From positions 1 to 64,000 of IMG/VR virus record IMGVR_UViG_3300047311_000749: DNA of 64,000 nucleotides; one strand, given 5' to 3'. A program made the position numbers and the translations under genes. The first letter of the stretch is position 1; each line of letters opens with the position of its first letter. This document shows positions 1-6,907 of the stretch, piece after piece. The DNA is from a virus. The notes beneath the pieces are model-generated. The model made no database searches. It had not been told where the DNA came from and worked only from the letters and a program-made list of their open reading frames with translations.

Positions 1-70
1 TCTCTTCGAACGACTGAACCGCATCCTTTTTCTTACCCTTCGCTACCGGGCGAACCTTGCTGGGGGGCAT
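1..70 (-). CDS. 5' fragment of an unknown gene running off the left edge
   Basis: An open minus-strand frame begins with ATG at 70 and reads MPPSKVRPVAKGKKKDAVQS before leaving the window. It is rich in Lys and overlaps the end of the nuclease gene by 28 nt, in keeping with the tight packing here. No good Shine-Dalgarno sequence precedes the ATG, so this start is a guess. Too little is visible to propose a function. Confidence 0.4.
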   Translation of the reverse strand, partial: MPPSKVRPVAKGKKKDAVQSFEE

Positions 71-579
71 GTCAGGAGCTGAATGGCGCCGAACCAAACA
101 GGAACTCGCTTGCCGTAATCGACGCCACGCCGACGAAGCAGGCGTGGGTTCCACCGACTCGGTTCTAACCCTTCCCCACCGATCGTTACGAACCCACCTC
201 CCGCGTAATCGCTCGGAACCATTACGCGCCAAGCTTCGCGATTCCTTCGAAACCACAACATCGGAACTCGCCCCATCTCGTCGGCAGCCCTCTGGCACTG
301 GCGCCACCATCCCCAGACCGGACTGGGGCGGCCCGACCGAAACGTCGACTCAGCCCACCCTTCGCGGTGCTTTACCTCAACGCAGAACGGAAACCGCTTC
401 GCAGACGTCATGATGTCGCCGGACGCCTCGAATTCACCACGTGACTTCGCGTTCCCCCAGCCGCCGCTCCCGGGCGAGCGAACGAAGATACACCCGGGCT
501 CGACCTGCCCCCACCAATCTCCGAACGTGCGGCAGACATCGAGCTCCGCCTTCGCGCCTTTTGAACGGGAATCGATCAC
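43..579 (-). CDS. PD-(D/E)XK-like nuclease, possibly a Holliday-junction resolvase or VRR-NUC type
   Basis: The 178-residue product has the order expected of a PD-(D/E)XK endonuclease: an early Lys/Glu helix (SKGAKAELDVCRTF), then SPGSGG, then GDIM, then the core FPFCVEVKHREGW. In that core, E-V-K would be the metal and catalytic residues together with the preceding Asp. Proteins of this kind cut branched or recombination DNA. GTG at 579 is chosen because it overlaps the TGA of the SbcC-like gene (GTGA), so the two are probably translationally coupled. An upstream ATG at 849 would bury the gene in the SbcC frame. It is the last complete gene of a recombination/repair run (RecA, SbcD, SbcC, nuclease). 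The exact subfamily cannot be settled by eye. Confidence 0.6.
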   Translation of the reverse strand: MIDSRSKGAKAELDVCRTFGDWWGQVEPGCIFVRSPGSGGWGNAKSRGEFEASGDIMTSAKRFPFCVEVKHREGWAESTFRSGRPSPVWGWWRQCQRAADEMGRVPMLWFRRNREAWRVMVPSDYAGGGFVTIGGEGLEPSRWNPRLLRRRGVDYGKRVPVWFGAIQLLTCPPARFAR

Positions 580-2543
580 GCCACTACCCGAGCGGTTGAC
601 CCTCGGTCGGTCCCGACGATCTCGATCCTCCCAGGGAAAGCATCGTTCGTCTCGGGTCGGTGCGTGATGACGAACGCCTGCCGGAACCCGTACCGGCTCG
701 AAAGAAGAGACGCGACGTGTGCCGATAACGACCGCTGGTTCGCGCTGTCGAGCGACCCAAACGGTTCGTCGATGAAGCAGGTCGACCACGCCGCACTTCG
801 GTCCCGGCGGAGCCAACGGGCAGCCGATAGTTGGAACGCGATCCCGCAAAGATCATCCGCGCCCCCCGACTTGTCCGAAAGCTTTAGGTCGAGCCTGTGC
901 TCGACGTTGTGGCCGCGAGCGGTCCCGCAGCGCGCGCATTCCTTCACGCGGGCACTTCTGCCGAACGGAGTCCCGCAGGCCTCACACGAATCAGCTAGAC
1001 CCTTGCCCTCGTGCCCCCACCGGACCTCCATCCGGAGCCTCATGCCGCAGTCCGCCAGCATCCCGTTCGCCCCGTCCTGGATCGCACCGAGTACGCCCTC
1101 CGCGATCCTCCGCTGGGCTCCACCGCGACCAAAGATCGCAAGCGCCTCGCGCGCGGTCGCGAGTTCCTTTTCCCGGGCAGCGATTCGGCCAACCAGCTCG
1201 TCAGCGCGTCGCTTCCGCTCCGCAAACCCATCGAGTGCCTGTTTGGCCTGCCAGACCCGTTCGCGCGCTTCCGACTCAACGATCTTCACGCTCCCGAGCT
1301 CATCGTCGAGTGCCGTCAGATCGACAGCGCCTTCCCGTTCGGCCGCGGCTCTCGCTATCGGTTTGAGCCGTCGTGCCTCTACCCGATGGGCCTCGATTCG
1401 TCCCTTCAGGTCGTCGCGCTTCCGCAGCACGGCCTCTGTGCGAACCAACGTGGTTGCGTCGTCGCTCGCCTGTTTCTTCGCGACCCCGTACCGGGCCGAC
1501 GCGTCCTCGAGCAGCTTCAGATTCCCTGCCCTATCGGCATTGATCTGTTTCTCGATCGGACACGCACAGCCGGCAACCGGGCATACACCGTCGAACTTCC
1601 CGCGGGAAAGTTGGTCTTTCGACCTTACCTCCTGGTAAAGGGTTCGCTCGACCGCCAACGACGCGTCTCGCGCCTCCCGTGCCTTCGTGATGGCGGTAGT
1701 GACTTCGAGCTCGGACGGCATCGCGGCGAGCTCGGTCGCCATCGCGGTCCCTTGATCAACCACCTCTCGGAATCTCGCAAGGTCGCGCTGACCGGTCCGG
1801 GCCGCGACCGCTGCGTCGCGACGACCCGATACTTCCAGGACTACCCGGGCCGCGGCATCGAGCGAACGGGACGCATCCTCGAGTGCTTTTTGCCAAGAAG
1901 CCTGCACGACCTCGACCGGGTCGCTACCAGGGTCGCCTTTCAGTTCGGACCCCGTGAGCCGATTGAGCTCGGACCGGTCCGCGTCCTGAAGATCCGCGAG
2001 TCCTGCGGCCTTCGCCCTCAGGATCTTCTCGCCCTCCTGGACGGGTGCGAACCTGAGCCACTCACCCACGATCGCGATCCGGTCGGCTGGTTTCGCCGAA
2101 ACGAACCAAGACGTCTTTTTCTGCTCGACGTACGGGCCGCGGCAAAAGTCCCGTAGCGAAAGCCCAACGCGCTCGCATATGATCTGTTGGGCCTCATCCC
2201 CGGTCGCCTCGCCGATACCCGGAATCTGGACGACGAGCTTCGTCGGACTTCCGCGCCGGCGCGAACGCGTTACCGTCATGGGCTCGTCGCCATCTTTTAG
2301 CAGCAGACGGACCGAACCGGACCGTTCGCCGTCCGTGATCCAATCGTCCTCGTATTCCTTGCGGTGCTGTCCGTAGAGACCAAACAAGACCGACTCGACG
2401 AACGAACTTTTACCCTGCCAGTTCGAGCGGTCCGCTTCGTCCTGCCGACGCGCGACGATCGAGTACGCTTTCGGCTCCAGCGCCAGAACCTGCTGGCCCC
2501 GGTAGCAGAGCCAATTCTCAAGTCCGATCTCGGTGACGATCAC
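576..2543 (-). CDS. SbcC/Rad50/gp46-like ATPase subunit of a recombination nuclease
   Basis: This 655-residue SMC-family ATPase should pair with the SbcD-like phosphoesterase encoded two genes upstream to process DNA ends. The N-terminal lobe ends in a degenerate P-loop, NWQGKSSF (about residues 41-48). The middle is a long helical coiled coil containing a Cys-rich apex, CPVAGCACP, where Rad50 hooks carry CxxC. The C-terminal lobe has KSGGADD in place of the ABC signature and a clear Walker B and D-loop, TCFIDEPFGSLD. Unusually, a second zinc-ribbon-like segment (CEACG...CARCG) lies just before the signature. Start GTG 2543 overlaps the TGA of the upstream gene. ATP use is inferred from the Walker B despite the weak P-loop. 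Confidence 0.85.
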   Translation of the reverse strand: MIVTEIGLENWLCYRGQQVLALEPKAYSIVARRQDEADRSNWQGKSSFVESVLFGLYGQHRKEYEDDWITDGERSGSVRLLLKDGDEPMTVTRSRRRGSPTKLVVQIPGIGEATGDEAQQIICERVGLSLRDFCRGPYVEQKKTSWFVSAKPADRIAIVGEWLRFAPVQEGEKILRAKAAGLADLQDADRSELNRLTGSELKGDPGSDPVEVVQASWQKALEDASRSLDAAARVVLEVSGRRDAAVAARTGQRDLARFREVVDQGTAMATELAAMPSELEVTTAITKAREARDASLAVERTLYQEVRSKDQLSRGKFDGVCPVAGCACPIEKQINADRAGNLKLLEDASARYGVAKKQASDDATTLVRTEAVLRKRDDLKGRIEAHRVEARRLKPIARAAAEREGAVDLTALDDELGSVKIVESEARERVWQAKQALDGFAERKRRADELVGRIAAREKELATAREALAIFGRGGAQRRIAEGVLGAIQDGANGMLADCGMRLRMEVRWGHEGKGLADSCEACGTPFGRSARVKECARCGTARGHNVEHRLDLKLSDKSGGADDLCGIAFQLSAARWLRRDRSAAWSTCFIDEPFGSLDSANQRSLSAHVASLLSSRYGFRQAFVITHRPETNDAFPGRIEIVGTDRGSTARVVA

Positions 2544-2935
2544 AGCTTCACCTCGGTCATCACGGACTCGCAGAGCGCGACGAGCGCCGGTCGGTTTTGC
2601 GTCGGAACCTCGGCCGCCATCGCGACGATCACGGCGCGCGCACCAGGACATTCGGCCGCCGGTTCGGTTTGGCCGACCGGGACCGCGCCGCGCGGCGCGG
2701 CCGGCATCGGCCTTACGGCCTTCGCGATTCCCTCAAGGGCCTTCAGGGCAAGCTCGATCTCTTTCTCGCCGGTGCCGGCGGGAGGAAACAGGCGAACGAG
2801 GGACCCGACCGGAACGAGATCGCGATCGTGGGTATCCCAGAATGGGCTATCGGCCGAGATCGTTACGACCTCGCGCGCGTGCTTGTTCAGAACCTCCGTT
2901 ACCTTCACGGTCTGCTGCGGTTTCCGCCTCGCCAC
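2540..2935 (-). CDS. unknown 131-residue protein between the SbcD-like and SbcC-like genes
   Basis: No family is recognised. The N-terminal half has short beta-like stretches (VTEVLNKHAREVVTIS, VPVGSLVRLFPP). The C-terminal half is helical and includes the residues APRGAV, which are encoded by a copy of the 20-bp palindrome. GTG 2935 follows the SbcD stop at once, and its own TGA overlaps the SbcC start, so it is locked into the nuclease operon. It may be an accessory subunit of that complex, but this is inferred from position only. Confidence 0.6.
   Translation of the reverse strand: MARRKPQQTVKVTEVLNKHAREVVTISADSPFWDTHDRDLVPVGSLVRLFPPAGTGEKEIELALKALEGIAKAVRPMPAAPRGAVPVGQTEPAAECPGARAVIVAMAAEVPTQNRPALVALCESVMTEVKL
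2682..2701. repeat. 20-bp palindrome, copy 1 (one end mismatch, inside a gene)
   Basis: Eighteen central bases and the first base match ACCGCGCCGCGCGGCGCGGT; the last base is C. This copy lies inside the coding region of the 131-residue gene, where it is read as APRGAV. Confidence 0.8.
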
Positions 2936-3673
2936 CTAGACCTCCACGATCGCGCAGCCAGGTTGGTTCTGCTCTTCGCCGAACGAAAGACGCTCGAGAG
3001 ATCCCGGCATGAAAACTTCGCCGACCTGCTGTCGCTTGTGGTAGTGGCCGTTTAGGCAGAACCGGCGAGGCAGTAGCTTCACCGCTTCTACCGGGAACCG
3101 AACGTCGCGACCCCGCGGCATGTCGAGCGTCTCGGACCCCAGTAGAGCACCCTCGACCTGAAGGTGGCCGAGCACGACGTGGAACGTATCGGTCCCGCGG
3201 GAGCGTTCCCCGAATCCCTTTACGACCGCGTGCGGATCGTACGCGCGAGAACGTGCGACGAACGGAAGTGCACAAAAAAGAAACCCTCCTTCGACCCCAC
3301 CTCGGTTAGGGACCGTGAGCGCACCTGGTTCCTCGAACACGACCGTCTTGTCGAGCTTCGCCTCCGCGAGCGGCGTTAGAGTCGTGTTACCGGTACCGTC
3401 TTCGAGAACGTCGTGGTTACCCGAGATCCAAAAGTTCGGGATCCCGTTCTGTCCGAGGAACCGGGCGATCTTCAATGAGAGCGCGATCCCCCGGATGGTT
3501 CCGACGGCCGATAGATCGGGATCGCAAAGGTCACCGTTGAAGCAGTAGAGATCGACGCCTTCCCGGACCGCGAGCTCGGCTGTCGCCATCGCGGCTCGCT
3601 CAACATCACCGGCACGTCGATACCCAGCCGTCACGGCGTCGACGTGCCAGTCACCTGTGGTCAGGAATCTCAT
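2936..3673 (-). CDS. SbcD/Mre11/gp47-like metallophosphoesterase nuclease subunit
   Basis: The 245-residue protein carries the full calcineurin-like phosphoesterase motif set in order: GDWH, GDLCD, GNHD, a single His in LGHLQ, and GHYHKRQ. Together these make the two-metal site of Mre11/SbcD nucleases. It should act with the SbcC-like ATPase on DNA ends during phage recombination and replication. The start ATG 3673 overlaps the TGA of the RecA-like gene (ATGA). The length is shorter than cellular SbcD and close to the phage gp47 class. Confidence 0.9.
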   Translation of the reverse strand: MRFLTTGDWHVDAVTAGYRRAGDVERAAMATAELAVREGVDLYCFNGDLCDPDLSAVGTIRGIALSLKIARFLGQNGIPNFWISGNHDVLEDGTGNTTLTPLAEAKLDKTVVFEEPGALTVPNRGGVEGGFLFCALPFVARSRAYDPHAVVKGFGERSRGTDTFHVVLGHLQVEGALLGSETLDMPRGRDVRFPVEAVKLLPRRFCLNGHYHKRQQVGEVFMPGSLERLSFGEEQNQPGCAIVEV

Positions 3674-4887
3674 TCTGCCGCTTCCGGCTTGGCGCCGAAC
3701 TGTCCCCGGACCTCGCGCTCGAGGGCCCCCAGCATCTCGGGGTCGCCCGCGAGTGCCTTCAGGGCGGCCGCTTTGCCGTTCCAGCGCTTCCCCGGCGTCG
3801 ACCAACTGAGCCACGCACCGCCAGGCGACTTCACGACCGCAAGCTCCATCCCGAGCTCCAGGACGTCGCGGGCGCGGTCGAATCCCTCGGGTGTCTGAAC
3901 GCCGTTCGAGGTGTGGAAGTACGTGTCGGTATGCTTGTCGTCCTTGCCGCCGATCTTCGTCTTCCAGATCCGGACCTGATGCTGTTCCCCCACGACGGTC
4001 CCGCCGTCGGTCTTGGAGGCGCCGACCCGCGTCCACTCTTTCCGCGTCACCCGGATCCCGAGCGATGAATCGAACACGAGGGCCCCGCCGCCCGTGATCT
4101 TGAAGTCCTGCCCGTACTTCCGCTTGTTCGCGTCCGCGTTGACATCCTGCGACTCGCGCGCGATCACGACCATCGCGGTGTTGGTCTGCTGGAGCAGCAT
4201 CGTGACCTCGTCGAGCCACGCCGCGTTCATGGCCGCCTTTATCTGAGCGGCCCTGCCCCCCATGCCGTCGACGCTCCCCTTCTCGCCCTCGGCCCCGATG
4301 TCCTGAATCTTGTCCCAGATATTCTGGGGAACGAGCTTTCGAATCGAGTCGACAACGACGAGAGCCGTTGTGTCCTTCGGGATCTGACCCTTCTCGCGGG
4401 CCTCACCAATTCCGACGAGATACTCGCGTGTCGCGTCGACCGTTTCCTCGTACGAGGTCGGCCGAATCGCGCTGAACCCGGGGTGATCGGCGTTCGGCCC
4501 CATCAGCTTCTCGACCCAATCGATCGGTGTCGTGTTCTCGGCATCGATCAGACCAAAGAAGTGGTCGCGATTCAGGAACGAAAGTCCTAATCCAAGGACG
4601 AATGCCGTTTTGCCATGATTCGAGGGACCGTGGACGATCCCGAACCGAGCGAGCGGATGACCGCCGACTCGCGTCCCCATGTCGTACCAGGGGAAGATCG
4701 TCGGAACCGCCTCGACCTTGAGCAGAACGTCGCGAGCCGGGCGAAACGCTTTGAAGCGCTTCGACACGGCCGCGAGTGCCTTCAGTCGTTCGTTCCTGGC
4801 AGATGAGCCGCCGTTGCCCCCGTCGCCGGCAGTAAGCGTTGCCTCTACCGGCGTCTCATTCTCGGCCGTTTCTTTCTTTTTTCGCAT
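3670..4887 (-). CDS. RecA/UvsX-like recombinase
   Basis: A strand-exchange ATPase of about 405 residues. Walker A is GPSNHGKT (about 87-94) and Walker B is in TALVVVDSI. Downstream is a long L2-like region (MVVIARESQDVN) and a core ending in a KITGGGALVFDSSLG stretch typical of RecA folds. It should load on ssDNA coated by the neighbouring SSB-like protein. ATG 4887 is preferred because AAAAGG lies upstream, just past the TAA of the previous gene. In-frame ATG 4914 and GTG/TTG codons at 4920-4923 are alternatives that overlap that gene. The N-terminus is Lys/Glu-rich and low in complexity. Confidence 0.9.
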   Translation of the reverse strand: MRKKKETAENETPVEATLTAGDGGNGGSSARNERLKALAAVSKRFKAFRPARDVLLKVEAVPTIFPWYDMGTRVGGHPLARFGIVHGPSNHGKTAFVLGLGLSFLNRDHFFGLIDAENTTPIDWVEKLMGPNADHPGFSAIRPTSYEETVDATREYLVGIGEAREKGQIPKDTTALVVVDSIRKLVPQNIWDKIQDIGAEGEKGSVDGMGGRAAQIKAAMNAAWLDEVTMLLQQTNTAMVVIARESQDVNADANKRKYGQDFKITGGGALVFDSSLGIRVTRKEWTRVGASKTDGGTVVGEQHQVRIWKTKIGGKDDKHTDTYFHTSNGVQTPEGFDRARDVLELGMELAVVKSPGGAWLSWSTPGKRWNGKAAALKALAGDPEMLGALEREVRGQFGAKPEAAE

Positions 4888-4901
4888 GGGAATAAGGCCT
4901 T

Positions 4902-6293
4902 TTAGAATTCCCATCTCCACCAACGCTCACCGGTCATTCTGGCTACGTCGCAATAAATGAAGGGGATCTCGTCGTCACTGCCTTCGAACGCGGCCGCGAG
5001 CCCAGCCGATACCGGTGACGTTGCAGGAGCCGTTTGAGCGGATTGGGTCGGCGGTGGTGCGGGCGGTGGGGTCGGGATCGGAAACGTTTTCTGAGCGAGC
5101 TCACGCTTTGCCTCGCTTCGTTTTTTGAGCGGTGGGGGTGGCGGGGGTGGCGGAATCGCGGGAGCTGCCTGCTCGACCTCGTACACCTTCCCGCACGCGA
5201 GACACTTCGGGGCAGTTGCGGGCATCGGTGTCTCGCATCCGTCGCACGCGACCATGTCGTCCGGTTCCGACGCCGGCGGTGCCTCGGGCGCCGCTGCTTC
5301 CTCGGGCGAGTCGTCCTGCTCATCTTCCGCGAGATGACCGACTTCCGGAGCGTCCTTGTCCTTCGAGTCGCGCTCTGCTGCCTCATCGGGCAGGTAGGAG
5401 GTCCAGTCGATTCCGCTGAGGCAACAGTGCTCCTCGAGCATCGCCCGCACGGCCGTTCGGGACTTCCCACCGACGATGTGGTCGAGGTTCGGGGGTGGAC
5501 CGTCGATCAGCTTGGCGATCTCGGGCGTTAGCTTCTCCTCCACCATCGGGATAACCCCATAGGCTTCGTTGAACGATTCCGCCTTGTCGTCGTACTCCCA
5601 CAGGAACGGGTACGGATTCTGGTACGGGTCCCCCTTCTCACGCCGGCTCTTCAGCTGGTCGCGCAGAACCCGGCGCATCTTGTCGCCGAGCCCGGAGGTC
5701 TCGACCGCGATCTGGACGCCCGACTTTACGTCGGAGTCGTCGACGACGCTGAACACGTATTCGGCTTTCGGCTTCGAGACCTGCTTCCACGCCTCTTTGA
5801 CGAAGATGCCCTTGTCGCGAAGCTCGCCCTTCTCGTCGTCCGTGAGCTTCGGAGATCCGAAGAACCCCAGGAGACCACCCGCGTACATGATGCGCTCGGT
5901 TCGGCCGTCGGGAGTGCGGAACCGAAACACCGGCTCGGTCCACGACATCTTACCCCCGACGATCTCCTGGTAGAGATCCTCGAGGAATCGGCAGTAGCCG
6001 CAGGACGGCGGGTGCTTCCGCTGTTTCGTATCCTTGTCGCGAAAGTTCTGGTTTCGCAGGACGTCCTCGTCGGTCTCGAAACACCCGAACTTGTCACCCC
6101 AAATCTCGGCCGGCTTATCCTTCAGGTCCGCGACCCGCATGAACTGGTGACGCCAGAGGCAGTGGATGCGCGACTTCCGCGACAACCAGACGAGGATCTT
6201 CCCCTTGTCCTTCCAGCTCTTCAGAACCTGCCCTCGACCGCCCCTCGTGGAGTGGTTGAGAAACTCGTCCATCGTCATCCCGGTACCGGCCAT
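4902..6293 (-). CDS. probable phage single-stranded DNA-binding protein with zinc ribbon and acidic tail
   Basis: A 463-residue protein between the recombinase and the polymerase, the usual place for a gp32-like SSB. The N-terminal two thirds is a compact basic and aromatic domain with CxxC (CGYCRF). An acidic, proline-rich linker then carries a zinc ribbon (CDGCETPM...CLACG). Near the end sits DDEIPF, the peptide that recruits partners in bacterial SSB. Here it is followed by about 20 more residues (IYCDVARMTGERWWRWEF) and is not terminal. ATG 6293 overlaps the previous TAA by one base. The SSB call rests on context and the tail motif, since the core fold was not recognised from a signature. 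Confidence 0.6.
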   Translation of the reverse strand: MAGTGMTMDEFLNHSTRGGRGQVLKSWKDKGKILVWLSRKSRIHCLWRHQFMRVADLKDKPAEIWGDKFGCFETDEDVLRNQNFRDKDTKQRKHPPSCGYCRFLEDLYQEIVGGKMSWTEPVFRFRTPDGRTERIMYAGGLLGFFGSPKLTDDEKGELRDKGIFVKEAWKQVSKPKAEYVFSVVDDSDVKSGVQIAVETSGLGDKMRRVLRDQLKSRREKGDPYQNPYPFLWEYDDKAESFNEAYGVIPMVEEKLTPEIAKLIDGPPPNLDHIVGGKSRTAVRAMLEEHCCLSGIDWTSYLPDEAAERDSKDKDAPEVGHLAEDEQDDSPEEAAAPEAPPASEPDDMVACDGCETPMPATAPKCLACGKVYEVEQAAPAIPPPPPPPPLKKRSEAKRELAQKTFPIPTPPPAPPPTQSAQTAPATSPVSAGLAAAFEGSDDEIPFIYCDVARMTGERWWRWEF

Positions 6294-6901
6294 TACTTCC
6301 TCCTGTTCGCGATCATCGTCATGAGGCTCGCGCATCGGCTCGACCAGAGCGCCGCGAGCTTTTTGGTGTGTTGGACCATCGCGTCGAGCGTGGCCTCTCG
6401 GCGGGCGAAGTCCCGGTACTCGTCCGGGTAACGCTGCGCACACGCCGCCCTGACGTCAGCGTCCGTGATGTTCTTCGACTTCAGGACTCCCGAGTCCTTT
6501 TGCTCTTGCAGATAGAGCGAACACGCGCTCCAAATCGGAGCCTGAAAAACCTCGAATTCCTTCAGACACGCGTCGCGCTCGACCTGCGCGTTGACCGCGA
6601 TCTTATCCGCAACCCGCGCGTTGTCTTCCGCCTGATCGAGTGCCTCCATCAGGGTCCCGAGGTCGTTCCGCTGGGCCCCTACCCGTAGGGCCTTCTCGAG
6701 TCGGTCGTATTCAGCTTCCGCGTTCGGTAGGTCGAGCACCCGCGTCAGGATTCTCTCGAATTCATCCGACATCCGCGGCTTGCCGTCCGGCACTACCGTC
6801 ACGAAGGCTTCCGCGACCGTCTTGGGGGCTTCGGGCTCGTTCGACACTTCGGCCAACGGCGGGCCTACCCGGGCCGCCACGACCTCGCTGCGCTTACGCA
6901 T
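6293..6901 (-). CDS. helical protein between SSB-like and polymerase genes, possibly a UvsY-like recombination mediator
   Basis: A 202-residue, all-helical, charged protein. The last 150 residues run as: a helix with repeated Ala/Glu, then FQAPIWSACSLYLQE, then NITDADVRAACAQRYPDEYRDFARRE, then a C-terminal helix with LAALWSSRCASLM. The pattern and position loosely recall T4 UvsY, which loads UvsX on SSB-covered DNA, but no diagnostic motif confirms it. Its TAA shares a base with the ATG of the SSB-like gene. If it is not a mediator, it is simply an unknown replication-module protein. Confidence 0.55.
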   Translation of the reverse strand: MRKRSEVVAARVGPPLAEVSNEPEAPKTVAEAFVTVVPDGKPRMSDEFERILTRVLDLPNAEAEYDRLEKALRVGAQRNDLGTLMEALDQAEDNARVADKIAVNAQVERDACLKEFEVFQAPIWSACSLYLQEQKDSGVLKSKNITDADVRAACAQRYPDEYRDFARREATLDAMVQHTKKLAALWSSRCASLMTMIANRRK

Positions 6902-6907
6902 GCCGGC

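Noticed and set aside
664-2156. Long plus-strand open frames opposite the SbcC-like gene (664-1638, 1011-2156)
   Set aside because: They mirror a gene with clear motifs, are Arg/Ser/Pro-rich and lack domains. They are antisense shadows of GC-rich coding sequence.
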